From Oscillospiraceae bacterium (lineage in GTDB: Bacteria; Bacillota; Clostridia; Oscillospirales; Acutalibacteraceae), in NCBI GenBank assembly GCA_902780565.1, contig CACZGD010000008.1, positions 1 to 37,280 on the forward strand: 37,280 nucleotides of DNA, read 5' to 3'. This document shows, piece by piece, positions 15,315 to 24,738 of the stretch. Made by a program: the position numbers and the translations under genes. The notes under the pieces are model-generated. The model was not told the DNA's origin and ran no database searches. It saw nothing but the letters and a program-made list of their open reading frames with translations. The first letter of the stretch is position 1; the number at the start of each line of letters is the position of its first letter.

Positions 15315-16597
15315 CGGTCGAGCTTCACCAGCCCTCTTTCCGTCAGCTTCTGCAGGCTCATCATGATGCCGAGCTTGGCGTGCGGGAAGGTCAGGCCCCC
15401 CTGGAAATAGATCGCGTACGGCGGGCGGATGGGGCCGTCCGCCGACAGCTCGATGGACGCGCCCTGCACGAACGCGCCAGCCGCCATGATGACGTCGTCC
15501 GCGTAGCCCGGCAGGGGGCTGGGGATCGGGGTGACGTAGGCATCCACCGGCGCGGCGGCCTGAATGCCCTCGGCGAACGCGCACATGGCCTCGGGCGAGC
15601 CCAGCTCCACGCTCTGGATGATATCGTGCCGGCTTTCGACGGAATCCGGCACCACGCGGAAGCCGAGGGATTCATAGAGCTTTGCGGCGAACACCGCGCC
15701 CTTCATGGCGGCTGCCGTGACCGTGGGCGCGAGGAAGAAGCCCTGATACAGGTCCCGGAGGACCGACACGGACGCGCCGACGTCCTGCCCGATGCCGGGG
15801 GCGGTGAGGCGATAGTGGCAGCGCTCCACGCATTTCGCGGTACCGGCGATATAGCCGCCGATGGGCGCGAGCCCGCCGCCGGGGTTCTTGATGAGCGAGC
15901 CGACCGTCATGTCCGCGCCGACGTCCGAGGGCTCGAGCGTTTCGGTGAACTCCCCGTAGCAGTTATCCACCATGACGGTCAGGCCGGGCTTTACGCCCTT
16001 GAGGAAGGCGATCAGCTCCCCGATCCGCTTCACGGAGAGGGTGGGGCGCATCTGGTAGCCCTTGGATCGCTGGATGGTGACGAGCTTCGTTCTGTCGTTG
16101 ATCGCGGCGCGGATGCCCTCGTAGTCGAAGCCGCCGTCCGGCAGCAGGTCCACCTGCCGGTAGGTGATCCCGTTTTCCATCAGGCTGCAGGGGGCGGGAC
16201 GGATGCCGATGACCTCCTCCAGCGTGTCATAGGGCTTGCCGACGGGCGAAAGCAGCTCGTCCCCCGGCAGCAGGTTCGCCGACAGCGCGATCGCCAGCGC
16301 GTGGGTGCCGCAGGTGACGTGCGGGCGCACCAGCGCCGTTTCGGTGTGGAACACGTCCGCATAGACGCGCTCCAGCGTGTCGCGGCCTTTGTCGTCGTGC
16401 CCGTAGCCGGTGGTGCCCGCGAGGCACGCGGCGTCCACGCGGTTTTTGCGCATGGCGAGCAGGACCTTTGCCTGATTGATCTCCGCCACGCGGTCGATTT
16501 CGGCGAAGCGGTCGGTCAGCCCCGCGAGGATCCGCTGACTGTAAGACGCGACCTCGTCAGAGATGCCGAAGTCGCGGAAGATATTGGGTGTTTCCAT
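15311..16597 (-). CDS. PLP-dependent YnbB / methionine gamma-lyase-related protein
   Basis: The 428-residue product belongs to the Met_gamma_lyase family (PF06838), often named aluminium resistance protein or YnbB. It is a fold-type I PLP enzyme: the cofactor lysine is probably Lys237 in VGSLIKNPGG, and Asp211 in VMVDNCYGEF should contact the pyridine nitrogen. N-terminal marks are LAGTTGYGHDDKGRD and RPHVTCGTHA. The reaction is not firmly known; C-S lyase activity is suggested only by homology. The ATG at 16597 follows AAAGGA; an alternative ATG at 16612 overlaps the kinase stop but has no ribosome site. It is coupled to the HAD gene by a 4-bp overlap. Confidence 0.9.
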   Translation of the reverse strand: METPNIFRDFGISDEVASYSQRILAGLTDRFAEIDRVAEINQAKVLLAMRKNRVDAACLAGTTGYGHDDKGRDTLERVYADVFHTETALVRPHVTCGTHALAIALSANLLPGDELLSPVGKPYDTLEEVIGIRPAPCSLMENGITYRQVDLLPDGGFDYEGIRAAINDRTKLVTIQRSKGYQMRPTLSVKRIGELIAFLKGVKPGLTVMVDNCYGEFTETLEPSDVGADMTVGSLIKNPGGGLAPIGGYIAGTAKCVERCHYRLTAPGIGQDVGASVSVLRDLYQGFFLAPTVTAAAMKGAVFAAKLYESLGFRVVPDSVESRHDIIQSVELGSPEAMCAFAEGIQAAAPVDAYVTPIPSPLPGYADDVIMAAGAFVQGASIELSADGPIRPPYAIYFQGGLTFPHAKLGIMMSLQKLTERGLVKLDR

Positions 16598-16608
16598 GGT
16601 GATTCCTT

Positions 16609-18120
16609 TCATGCTTTGGCGAGGTCGAACCAGAATTCGACGCCGTCCGCTTTGTTTTCGACGCCGTAGGCCTCGCCGTGGAGATTCTGGATGGCGCGCA
16701 CGATGGACAGCCCCAGCCCGAAGCGCCCCTGCGAGCGGGAGAGCGCCTTATCCGCCCGGTAGAACGAATCCCAGATCTTGTCGATATCGCGCCCGGCGAT
16801 GGGCTTGCCGGTGTTGAAGACCCGTATGCGGTATTTGTCGCCCACGTCGTCGCACGAGACGCGGATGCGCTTTTCGTCCCCCTCGCAGTGGGACAGGGCG
16901 TTGGAGAAATAGTTATTCAGCACGTAGGGCAGGATGGTGGGGTCGCCGTTCGCGGTCAGCCCCGCCGGGACCGTGTTTTCGTAAAGCACGCCGCGCTCGG
17001 CCAGCAGCTCCGCGTTGGCGTCCACGGTGCCGATCACGAATTCGCGCAGGTCGAAATTCTCGCGCTGCGGCTCGTAAGCGCCGGAGGTATATTTCGTGAT
17101 CTCGAGGAGCTTGACGATCATGCTGTTCATGCGCCCGGTCTCGCGGATGATCACGTCGCAGTATTCGTCCGCCGCCTTGACGTTGCCGGAGGCGTAGAAC
17201 ATTTTCGCGCCCTCGGCGTAGCCCTGAATGATGGCGATGGGCGTTTTGAGCTCGTGCGAGATGCCCCCCACGAAGGTCTGCCGCAGATTGTCGATCGTGC
17301 GTTCGTTTTCAATGTCCTCCCGCAGCTTTTCGTTCTTCTGCTGCAGGTCCGTCAGCGCCGTGTCCAGCGCGCGGCTCATTTCGTTGATGCCGTTGGACAG
17401 GGAATTGAGCTCCGTGAGCCCCGTGTGGGGGCAGGTCTGCGAAAAGTCGAGCTGCGCCATTTTGCCCGTGACCTCGACCATTTTGTTGACCGGGTTCGTG
17501 AATTTCTTGATGTAGACCCAGATCGCGGACAGACCGAACGTGAGGAAGATCATGATGGCGAGGAAGGCGATCAGGAAGGTGATCTTCGTGGTGGAGGTCG
17601 TCTGGCTGACCTGCATATAGACCTCGATCCAGCCGCCGTCCGGCAGGTACTGGTAGCAGTCGATGAAGGTGACGGTGACGGCGCCGGTGTCATAGGTCTT
17701 GATGAGGTAGCTCTTGTCCCCGACCGTGCGTTCGCCGTAGCGCGTGGTGTAGTTATACAGAAAGGCGTCGTCCAGCGTTTCGGCGTCGTTCAGGTCCGCG
17801 GGCAGGGCGTCGATCACGGCCTTGGTGGAATAGACCAGCCGGGAATCCGCCGTGAAGACCTCGACGGAGGTATCGTATTCCTTTTCGACGTCCTCGATCT
17901 TATCCAGAAAACCCTCGCCGTAGGAGGCGGTCAGGTCCTCGGTCGCCAGCCACAGGCGCGTGGCGGGCACGAGATAATAGACCCACTCCGGCAGCCAGTT
18001 ATAGGCGATAACAGGCAGAAGGATCGTGAGCATCAGGATCACGACGATGCCGCGCATCAGGCGCGAGCGGATATTGATTTCTTTTTGGGCGCGCAGCTCC
18101 TTGATTTTTTTACGTGCCAT
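16609..18120 (-). CDS. Sensor histidine kinase
   Basis: The 503-residue kinase has two membrane helices (about 23-51 and 179-204) around an external sensor domain of about 130 residues. A HAMP linker (205-258) and a coiled segment follow, then HisKA with GGISHELKTP (phospho-acceptor His289) and an HATPase_c domain with N-box NNYFSNALSH (402-411) and GLGLSIV (468-474). It should phosphorylate the response regulator encoded immediately upstream, with which it overlaps by 11 bp. The external domain has no recognisable ligand motif. The operon continues into a PLP enzyme and a phosphatase. Confidence 0.95.
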   Translation of the reverse strand: MARKKIKELRAQKEINIRSRLMRGIVVILMLTILLPVIAYNWLPEWVYYLVPATRLWLATEDLTASYGEGFLDKIEDVEKEYDTSVEVFTADSRLVYSTKAVIDALPADLNDAETLDDAFLYNYTTRYGERTVGDKSYLIKTYDTGAVTVTFIDCYQYLPDGGWIEVYMQVSQTTSTTKITFLIAFLAIMIFLTFGLSAIWVYIKKFTNPVNKMVEVTGKMAQLDFSQTCPHTGLTELNSLSNGINEMSRALDTALTDLQQKNEKLREDIENERTIDNLRQTFVGGISHELKTPIAIIQGYAEGAKMFYASGNVKAADEYCDVIIRETGRMNSMIVKLLEITKYTSGAYEPQRENFDLREFVIGTVDANAELLAERGVLYENTVPAGLTANGDPTILPYVLNNYFSNALSHCEGDEKRIRVSCDDVGDKYRIRVFNTGKPIAGRDIDKIWDSFYRADKALSRSQGRFGLGLSIVRAIQNLHGEAYGVENKADGVEFWFDLAKA

Positions 18121-18802
18121 CCTTCGTGTTCACGTCCAGCTTATAGCCGGTCCCGTAGATCGTTTTGATGTGGTTGATGCCCCATTCGCCGAGCTTGGTG
18201 CGCAGCCGCGCCACGTGGGAGTCCACGGTGCGGATATCGCCCTCGAAGTCGTAGCCCCAGATATCGTCCAGAAGCTGCTCGCGCGTGTAGACCCTGCCCG
18301 GCACGGAGAGGAGCTTTTGCAGGATGGAATACTCCTTGAGCGTCAGGCTCACGCTCTTGCCCTCCAGCCACACCTCGTGCGCGGCGGCGTCGAGCTTCAG
18401 GTCGTCCACGGCCATCACGCCGGCGGCGGAGGGGGCGTTCTCGCTGCGCCGCAGCAGCGCCGCGACGCGCTTCATCAGCACCGAGGGGGAGCAGGGCTTC
18501 GTGACGTAATCGTCCACGCCCGCGTCGAACGCGGTGAGCTGGTCATACTCCTGACTGCGCGCCGTGAGCATGATGATGGGCACCGAGGAGCGGGTCCGGA
18601 TCCGGCGGCAGACCTCCCAGCCGTCGATCCCGGGCATCATGATGTCAAGGATCAGCAGCGCCACGTCCGGGTTCTCGGCGTACAGCTTCATCGCCTGTTC
18701 GCCGTCCTCCGCCAGCAGCGGCTCGTAGCCCTCGTTCAACAGAAAATCGCCCACCAGCCGTCTGATGAGCTCTTCATCGTCCGCAACGATGATTTTTTTC
18801 AT
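18110..18802 (-). CDS. OmpR-family response regulator
   Basis: The 230-residue protein has a receiver domain (acidic pocket Asp8-Asp9, phospho-acceptor Asp53, Thr80, Lys102) and a C-terminal winged helix with LTLKEYSILQKLLSVPGRVYTREQLL and RTVDSHVARLRTKL. The layout is that of KdpE/PhoP-type transcription factors. It is the first gene of a four-gene operon and is transcribed from a near-perfect promoter at 18887-18915. AGGA lies about 8 bp ahead of the ATG. Its targets are unknown; autoregulation of the operon would be usual but no direct-repeat site is obvious. Confidence 0.95.
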   Translation of the reverse strand: MKKIIVADDEELIRRLVGDFLLNEGYEPLLAEDGEQAMKLYAENPDVALLILDIMMPGIDGWEVCRRIRTRSSVPIIMLTARSQEYDQLTAFDAGVDDYVTKPCSPSVLMKRVAALLRRSENAPSAAGVMAVDDLKLDAAAHEVWLEGKSVSLTLKEYSILQKLLSVPGRVYTREQLLDDIWGYDFEGDIRTVDSHVARLRTKLGEWGINHIKTIYGTGYKLDVNTKDGT

Positions 18803-18886
18803 AAGATCAGTCCTGTCTGCGGTGTTCCGCGTAAAATTTCCGGTGTGCCGGAGAAAGAGTAACGGTTTCTATTACCCTATTATACT

Positions 18887-18915
18887 ATTATAAACGCTTG
18901 ATACGGATTTGTCAA
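18887..18915 (-). promoter_or_regulatory. Consensus sigma-A promoter for the two-component operon
   Basis: On the minus strand TTGACA, a 17-bp spacer and TATAAT: both hexamers match consensus. The -35 abuts the stop codon of the U32 peptidase gene. The leader is about 80 nt. Confidence 0.85.
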
Positions 18916-20991
18916 TCATAATAGTTTCTTGTTATACAGACCCGCGGTGACGTTCGGCGCGGGCTTTTCGCCGCGCAGCATGGCGGCTGCGACGGCCTCG
19001 GCGGTCTGCCTGCTTTCCACGGTGAAATACAGGGTGACGAAATCCGCGTGCGGCAGCCTGAGGCCCGAAACGCACAGCGGCACGGGGTTGAGCAGGGTGG
19101 AAAAGCGCCGGTCCGCGCAGACGAGCGGGAAGGCGTCCCCCCGGCGGTCCCGGACCTCGGCGCGCCCGCGGCAGTCCCCGCAGCCCTTCAGGTCCCGGTT
19201 CGGGCAGGCGCGCAGGCGCATGAGGGGCAGATGCCCCCAGCCGACGAGCCCGAGCTTGCCCGCGCCCCGGCAGGCGTCGAACTGCCCCAGCGCGCACTCG
19301 AACGAGACCGTGTTATCCGTTACGCCCAGCGCCTCCGCCTGCCGCACGGCAAGGGCGTTGACAAGGTTCAGGTGCATGCCGCCGAGCGGGGTCAGCCCGG
19401 CCGCCTTTGTCAGGCGCACTGCGCCGATATTCTCGCACAGGACCTCGGTCACGCCGAAGTCCTTCAGCGCCCGCAGGTCCGCCAGCGCGCGGTCCTCGTC
19501 CCCGGGGTAGAGCAGCACCGGCAGCTCCGCCGTGAGCTTGGGCAGGAAGGGCCGCAGCTTTTCGGGGAAGCGTAGGATCTCGCGCGCGTCCAGGATCAGC
19601 TTTTCGGCGCGGTCCGTGTCGAAGACCTGCGAGGCGCGGGCGAAGCGCAGCCGCAGGGCGGGCGCGTCCGGTCCCCTGCCCGGGGGCGGGAGCAGCCCGC
19701 CGGTGGGCTCCGAAAAGGCGTGGCGGACGCCCCCGCGCAAAGCCGAAAGCGCCTCCACTGCCTCGCGCCGCAGGGCGTTGAGGACGGACGCCGGAAGCAG
19801 CAGCCCCTGCCCGACGGAGACCTCGGGGGCGTCGCAGTAATAGGGCGTGCCGCCGAGCTTTGCCAGCCCCGCAGCAGCCTTTTCGGGCGTGGTGGGGGCG
19901 TTTTTGGCGATTTCCGGCGCGGGACCGGTTTTAACGACGGCGCGTTCGCCGTCCGAGACCGTGAGGGTCAGGGGCGAACCCTGTTCGGCGATCAGGCGCA
20001 TGGTCAGGGGGACGCGCTTTCGCTCGTCCTTATACAGCCCGCGCAGCTCCTGCAGCACGCCCGCCGCAGCGGTGACGTCCTCCTTCTGCCGCGCGCCGAA
20101 CATGGCGCCGTTGATTTTGCCGGTGAAATAGCCGTCCGTGAAGCCGGAGCGGGAAAAGACCGCCTGCAGACGCGCTTCGTCATAGGGCTGCCCCGCCAGC
20201 GCCTGCCGGCACGCCGTGACGGCGGCGGCGACGTATTCCGGGCGCTTCATGCGGCCCTCGATCTTGAAGGAGGCGACGCCCGCCCGCTTTAAGTCGTCCA
20301 GATGCCGCAGCAGGGAGAGATCGCGCAGGCTGAGCGCGTGGTCGCGCTTATCGTTCGTGAAATTCAGGCGGCAGGGCTGGGCGCACAGGCCCCGGTTGCC
20401 GCTGCGCCCGCCGAACAGGGAGGACATATAGCACAGGCCCGAGGCGCTCATGCAGTGCGCCCCGTGGACGAAGACCTCCGTTTCGCAGCCGGCGTTTTCG
20501 GTGATCGCGGCGATCTCGCGCAAAGAAAGCTCCCGCGCCAGCACGACGCGCGAAAAGCCCATGTCCCGCAGCGCGTGGACGCCCGCGAGGTTGTGCGCCG
20601 CCATTTGGGTGGAGGCGTGCAGGCGGATGGTCGGGACGTGTTTTTTGACCAGCGCCGCGACGGCGAGGTCCTGCACGATCACGGCGTCCGCCCCGCTTTC
20701 GGCGATCAGCCGCAGGGTCTGCAGCAGACGGTCGAACTCCTCGTTCAGGATCAGGGTGTTCAGGGTGACGTTCACCTTCACGCCCCGCACGTGGCAGGCG
20801 CGCACCGCGGCAAGGAAATCCGCGTCGGTGAAGTTTTCGGCGTTACGGCGGGCGTTGAAATCGGTCGCGCCGAAATACACCGCGTCCGCCCCGGCGTTCA
20901 GCGCCGCGGTGAGCTGCTCTCCGCCGCCCGCGGGCGCAAGGATCTCCGGAAAAGAATTGTTCATGATATTGATTTCCTCGTTATTCCTCAT
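18916..20991 (-). CDS. U32 family peptidase / RlhA-like protein
   Basis: The 691-residue product opens with a TIM-barrel-like stretch, [25 protein letters not shown]. It then has the U32 signature [20 protein letters not shown] with [14 protein letters not shown], whose cysteines bind an Fe-S cluster in studied members. Its length and a long C-terminal region resemble E. coli RlhA, which makes 5-hydroxycytidine in 23S rRNA, better than the short collagenase-type members. Assignment to RNA modification is inference. Two starts fit: ATG 20991 (GGAGGGG upstream) and ATG 20964 (GAGGAA upstream), the latter closer to family N termini. The gene is divergent from recA. Confidence 0.9.
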   Translation of the reverse strand: MRNNEEINIMNNSFPEILAPAGGGEQLTAALNAGADAVYFGATDFNARRNAENFTDADFLAAVRACHVRGVKVNVTLNTLILNEEFDRLLQTLRLIAESGADAVIVQDLAVAALVKKHVPTIRLHASTQMAAHNLAGVHALRDMGFSRVVLARELSLREIAAITENAGCETEVFVHGAHCMSASGLCYMSSLFGGRSGNRGLCAQPCRLNFTNDKRDHALSLRDLSLLRHLDDLKRAGVASFKIEGRMKRPEYVAAAVTACRQALAGQPYDEARLQAVFSRSGFTDGYFTGKINGAMFGARQKEDVTAAAGVLQELRGLYKDERKRVPLTMRLIAEQGSPLTLTVSDGERAVVKTGPAPEIAKNAPTTPEKAAAGLAKLGGTPYYCDAPEVSVGQGLLLPASVLNALRREAVEALSALRGGVRHAFSEPTGGLLPPPGRGPDAPALRLRFARASQVFDTDRAEKLILDAREILRFPEKLRPFLPKLTAELPVLLYPGDEDRALADLRALKDFGVTEVLCENIGAVRLTKAAGLTPLGGMHLNLVNALAVRQAEALGVTDNTVSFECALGQFDACRGAGKLGLVGWGHLPLMRLRACPNRDLKGCGDCRGRAEVRDRRGDAFPLVCADRRFSTLLNPVPLCVSGLRLPHADFVTLYFTVESRQTAEAVAAAMLRGEKPAPNVTAGLYNKKLL

Positions 20992-21124
20992 AAGTTGAAA
21001 CCCCTCCGATCAGGACGAGCGCCCCGGACGAAGACCCGCGACGCGCTTCCCTGCCCGACTGTCCATTTAAATGTATTCTATCATACTTCCCGGGGAAAAG
21101 CGAGAACTATTTTTACTTTCCCTA

Positions 21125-21153
21125 TTGCTTTTTTCGACGAAAGAAGGTATAAT
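21125..21153 (+). promoter_or_regulatory. Sigma-A promoter for recA operon
   Basis: TTGCTT, a 17-bp spacer and TATAAT. The predicted start is near 21160. The imperfect palindrome AAACAAATGTTT at 21169-21180 lies just downstream and weakly resembles a Gram-positive LexA box. Confidence 0.75.
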
Positions 21154-21210
21154 GAAACGCAGTCAAGGAAACAAATGTTTAAATCTCCGGACACGAAAGG
21201 AAACATCACT

Positions 21211-22296
21211 ATGGCGGATAAGCAAGACGCGCTGAAGGCTGCGCTGACGCAGATCGAAAAACAATTCGGCAAGGGCTCCATCATGCGGCTGGGGCAGACG
21301 GAGGCGCTCAACGTAGACGCGATCCACACCGGCAGCATCGCGCTGGACGTGGCGACCGGCATCGGCGGTCTGCCCAAGGGCAGGATCGTGGAGATCTACG
21401 GGCCCGAATCCTCCGGTAAGACCACGCTGGCGCTGCACGTGGTGGCGGAAGCGCAGAAGGCCGGGGGCGAGGCCGCGTTCATCGACGCGGAGCACGCGCT
21501 GGACCCCAAATACGCCCGCAACCTCGGCGTGGACGTGGATTCCCTGCTGGTCTCGCAGCCGGATAACGGCGAACAGGCGCTGGAGATCGCGGAGTACCTG
21601 ACCCGCTCCGGCGCGCTGGACGTGATCGTGATCGACTCCGTGGCGGCGCTGGTGCCGAAGGCGGAGATCGAGGGCGACATGGGCGATTCCCACGTCGGCC
21701 TGCACGCAAGACTGATGAGCCAGGCGCTCAGAAAGCTTGCCGGCGCGATCAGCCGCTCCAACTGCCTTGTGATCTTTATCAACCAGCTCCGTGAAAAGGT
21801 GGGCGTGATGTACGGCAACCCCGAGGTCACTACCGGCGGCCGGGCGCTGAAGTTCTATGCCTCCATGCGCATCGACGTGCGCCGCATCGAGCAGCTCAAG
21901 GCCCCCGGCAACGAGTTCATCGGCTCCCGCACCCGCGCCAAGATCGTGAAGAACAAGGTGGCGCCGCCCTTCCGCGAGGCGGAATTCGACATCATGTACG
22001 GCAAGGGCATCTCGAAGGAGGGCGAGCTGGTCGACATGGCGGTCCAGTTCGATATCATCCACAAGTCCGGCGCGTGGTTCTCCTACGGCGAGCAGCGTCT
22101 GGGGCAGGGCCGCGACCGCGTGAAGCAGTATATTCTCGAGAACCCCGAATTCGCCCTGGAGGTGGAGGCCAAGGTGCGCGCCGCCATGATGAAGGAAGAA
22201 AGGGCGAACGAGAAGAAGGACGCCGACGGCACCGAGCCCATCGTGCCCAACAACGGCAGAGTGCCGAAGATCAAGATCGATATCGCCGCCGACTGA
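21211..22296 (+). CDS. recA: Recombinase RecA
   Basis: The 361-residue protein is a standard bacterial RecA. It has Walker A GPESSGKT (64-71), Walker [16 protein letters not shown], and loops [20 protein letters not shown] and [21 protein letters not shown]. The acidic tail is short and ends in [19 protein letters not shown]. It forms filaments on single-stranded DNA for strand exchange and triggers LexA cleavage. The ATG at 21211 fits family N termini and follows GAAAGGAAA; an in-frame ATG at 21175 also has AAGGAA and would add 12 residues. The stop overlaps the recX start (TGATG). It heads a five-gene operon. Confidence 0.98.
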   Translation: MADKQDALKAALTQIEKQFGKGSIMRLGQTEALNVDAIHTGSIALDVATGIGGLPKGRIVEIYGPESSGKTTLALHVVAEAQKAGGEAAFIDAEHALDPKYARNLGVDVDSLLVSQPDNGEQALEIAEYLTRSGALDVIVIDSVAALVPKAEIEGDMGDSHVGLHARLMSQALRKLAGAISRSNCLVIFINQLREKVGVMYGNPEVTTGGRALKFYASMRIDVRRIEQLKAPGNEFIGSRTRAKIVKNKVAPPFREAEFDIMYGKGISKEGELVDMAVQFDIIHKSGAWFSYGEQRLGQGRDRVKQYILENPEFALEVEAKVRAAMMKEERANEKKDADGTEPIVPNNGRVPKIKIDIAAD

Positions 22297-22895
22297 TGGA
22301 GATCACGACGACGGCAACCAAAAAAGGCAGAATCAACGTAAACGCGGACGGTGAATATCGCTTCACCGTCCCTGCTTTCATTTGGGCGGAAAGCGCGCTC
22401 TACGAGGGGTGCGAGGCGGACGAGGACGACCTTGCCGCCCTGCGGGAGCAGGCGACCGCCTTTGAAGCGGAGGAGGCCGCCGTGCGGCTGCTCGCCTGCC
22501 GCGCGCACAGCGAACGGGAGCTCACGCTCAAGCTCCGGCGCAAATACCCTGCGGACGTGGCCGCCGAAACCGCCGCCGCGATGCGCGAAAAGGGTTATCT
22601 GGACGACGCGGCGTTCGCCGCGGCGCTGGCGGAGGAGCTTTCGCGCGTGAAGCACTTTGCCCCCGCCAGGATCGTTTCGGAGCTGACGGCGCGGGGCGTG
22701 GCCAAAGAAATTGCCGAAAATGCGGTTTCGGCTCTTGATATTGATGAAAATACAGGTATAATAGAATTAATAAACAAAATGCGCCTGCCGGAGGAGCCCT
22801 CCGAAAAGGAGGTCGCGCGCGCGATGCGCCGCCTGCTTGCCGCCGGGTATTCGTGGAGCGAGATCCGCCGGGCGCTCAGCTACAGAGAGGACTGA
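22296..22895 (+). CDS. recX: Regulatory protein RecX
   Basis: The 199-residue product has the RecX three-helix repeat pattern: ALRLLACRAHSERELTLKLRRKY-like first unit (about residues 65-90), then EKGYLDDAAFAAALAEELSRVKHFAPARIVSELTARGV, then a third unit near the C terminus (RRLLAAGYSWSEIRRAL). RecX binds RecA filaments and limits their growth. It begins in the recA stop codon, the usual coupled arrangement in Firmicutes, so identity rests on both motif and place. The N-terminal 60 residues form the less conserved lead domain. Confidence 0.92.
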   Translation: MEITTTATKKGRINVNADGEYRFTVPAFIWAESALYEGCEADEDDLAALREQATAFEAEEAAVRLLACRAHSERELTLKLRRKYPADVAAETAAAMREKGYLDDAAFAAALAEELSRVKHFAPARIVSELTARGVAKEIAENAVSALDIDENTGIIELINKMRLPEEPSEKEVARAMRRLLAAGYSWSEIRRALSYRED

Positions 22896-22899
22896 CCGT

Positions 22900-24231
22900 A
22901 TGAACCGTAAAATCGCCTTCGTATCCCTCGGCTGCCCGAAGAATCAGGTGGACGCCGAGCTGATGATCAAAAAGCTGTCCGACGCGGGCTATGAGATGAT
23001 CGACACGCCCTACGGCGCGGACGCGGTGATCGTGAACACCTGCGGCTTTATCGAGGCCGCGAAGCGCGAGGGGATCGACACGATCCTCGAGATGGGGCAG
23101 TATAAGGAAGAGGGCGAGATCGGCAAGATCATCGTGATCGGCTGCATGGCGCAGCGCTACCGGGAGGAGATCCTGAAGGAGATGCCCGAGGTGGACGCCG
23201 TGGGCGGCATCGGCGTGGACGGCGATATCGTCAGCTTCGTGGACAGCGTGTTCGAGGGCAGCCGCGACAACGCCCGGTTCCCGCCGCGCACCGCGCTGCC
23301 GCTTTCCGGCGAACGCATTCTGACCACGCCCCCCTATTGGGCGTATCTGAAAATCTCCGACGGCTGCTCCAACGGCTGCGCGTTCTGCGCCATTCCGCAG
23401 ATCCGGGGGCCCTTCCGCTCCCGCGAGATCGACGATATCGTGGACGAGGCCGAGGCGCTGGCAAAGGACGGCGTGAAGGAGCTGATCGTGATCGCGCAGG
23501 ATACCACCCGCTACGGGCTGGACCGCTACGGCGAGCTGATGCTGCCGATTCTGCTGCGGCGGCTGGATCAGGTGGACGGGCTGAAATGGATCCGTCTGCT
23601 GTATTGCTACCCGGACCGCCTGACGGACGAGACCCTGCAGGTGATCCGCGATTCCGAAAAAATCCTGCATTATATCGACCTGCCCCTGCAGCACGCCAGC
23701 GGCAGGCTGCTGGAGCAGATGCGCCGCACCGGCGACCGCGCGAGCCTGACCGCCCTGATCGGCAAGATCCGCGCCTATCTGCCCGACTGCGTGCTGCGCA
23801 CCACGTTCATCACCGGCTTCCCGGGCGAGACCGACGAGGACTTCGACGAGCTGAGCGAGTTCGTGGAGGATATCGGCTTTGACCGGCTCGGGGTGTTCGC
23901 CTTCTCCCCCGAGGAGGGGACGCTGGCGTATTCCATGCCGGATCAGGTGGACGCGGCGCTTGCCGAGCACCGGGGCGAGGTGCTGATGGAGCAGCAGTAT
24001 GAGATCGCGCTGAAAAAGCAGGAGGCGCTGATCGGCAGCGTGCTCGAGTGCGTGACCGAGGACTACGACGGCTACACCGATTCCTATTCCGGGCGCACCT
24101 GGATGGACGCGCCGGAGATCGACGCGGGCATCCGCTTTATTTCCGACCGGGATCTCGAGCCCGGCGACTTCGTGCGGGTGCGCGTGACCGGCGTGAACGA
24201 GTACGATCTGATCGGCGAAGAGGTATCGTAA
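22900..24231 (+). CDS. rimO: Ribosomal protein S12 methylthiotransferase RimO
   Basis: The 443-residue enzyme has the three methylthiotransferase parts. The UPF0004 domain has Cys12, Cys48 and Cys82 for one cluster. The radical SAM core has CSNGCAFC (Cys156, Cys160, Cys163), and a C-terminal TRAM-like domain ends in GDFVRVRVTGVNEYDLIGE. The stretch IPQIRGPFRSR and length are RimO-type rather than MiaB-type. It adds a methylthio group to an Asp of ribosomal protein S12. The ATG follows GAGAGG four bases after the recX stop. A direct link with recA function is not expected; the grouping recA-recX-rimO occurs in other Clostridia as far as I recall. Confidence 0.95.
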   Translation: MNRKIAFVSLGCPKNQVDAELMIKKLSDAGYEMIDTPYGADAVIVNTCGFIEAAKREGIDTILEMGQYKEEGEIGKIIVIGCMAQRYREEILKEMPEVDAVGGIGVDGDIVSFVDSVFEGSRDNARFPPRTALPLSGERILTTPPYWAYLKISDGCSNGCAFCAIPQIRGPFRSREIDDIVDEAEALAKDGVKELIVIAQDTTRYGLDRYGELMLPILLRRLDQVDGLKWIRLLYCYPDRLTDETLQVIRDSEKILHYIDLPLQHASGRLLEQMRRTGDRASLTALIGKIRAYLPDCVLRTTFITGFPGETDEDFDELSEFVEDIGFDRLGVFAFSPEEGTLAYSMPDQVDAALAEHRGEVLMEQQYEIALKKQEALIGSVLECVTEDYDGYTDSYSGRTWMDAPEIDAGIRFISDRDLEPGDFVRVRVTGVNEYDLIGEEVS

Positions 24232-24717
24232 ATGGAACGACGCGACAAACGGAACTATTATCTCGATCTGGCGGAGATGGTGTCGAAACGCTCCACTTGT
24301 CTTCGGCGCTCCTACGGGGCGGTGATCGTGAAGAACGACGAGGTCATCTCCACCGGCTACGTCGGCGCGCCCAGAGGCCGGGCGAACTGCTCCGACCTCG
24401 GCTACTGCATCCGCGCCGAGCTGAAGATCCCGCGCGGCGAGCGGTATGAGCTGTGCCGCAGCGTCCACGCGGAGGCGAACGCCATCATTTCCGCGTCCCG
24501 CGACAAGATGATCGACTCCACGCTGTACCTCACCGGCGTGGAGCGCGACGGGTCCTACGTCTCGCATTCCTGCTGCTGCTCCATGTGCAAGCGCATGGTC
24601 ATCAACGCCGGGATCCGCGAGGTGGTGATCCGCGACGACCACGAGAACTACCGCGTGATCCCCGTCACGGACTGGATCGAGAACGACGAGAGCGTGACCG
24701 GCGCGCGCGGGTACTGA
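24232..24717 (+). CDS. dCMP deaminase family protein
   Basis: The 161-residue protein has the cytidine/deoxycytidylate deaminase zinc site: HAEANAI (His79, Glu81 as proton shuttle) and Cys116-x-x-Cys119 in CCCSMC. Family members turn dCMP to dUMP to feed thymidylate synthesis; the ComEB group is of the same kind. In the usual P-C-x-x-C motif the proline is replaced by a cysteine, giving three cysteines in a row. The ATG directly follows the rimO stop, and a ribosome site is not obvious, so translation probably depends on rimO. The 22-bp gap to proC keeps it in the recA operon. Confidence 0.9.
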   Translation: MERRDKRNYYLDLAEMVSKRSTCLRRSYGAVIVKNDEVISTGYVGAPRGRANCSDLGYCIRAELKIPRGERYELCRSVHAEANAIISASRDKMIDSTLYLTGVERDGSYVSHSCCCSMCKRMVINAGIREVVIRDDHENYRVIPVTDWIENDESVTGARGY

Positions 24718-24738
24718 GCGCGGAAAAGGAGAATGCAT

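Noticed and set aside
14601-15410. Plus-strand open frame over the HAD gene
   Set aside because: It is antisense to the HAD phosphatase and its coupled upstream gene, and includes the terminator stem.
21169-21180. LexA box AAACAAATGTTT after the recA promoter
   Set aside because: It matches the Gram-positive consensus at 9 of 12 positions but lacks the outer G and C of GAAC/GTTC, so it is only a weak candidate.
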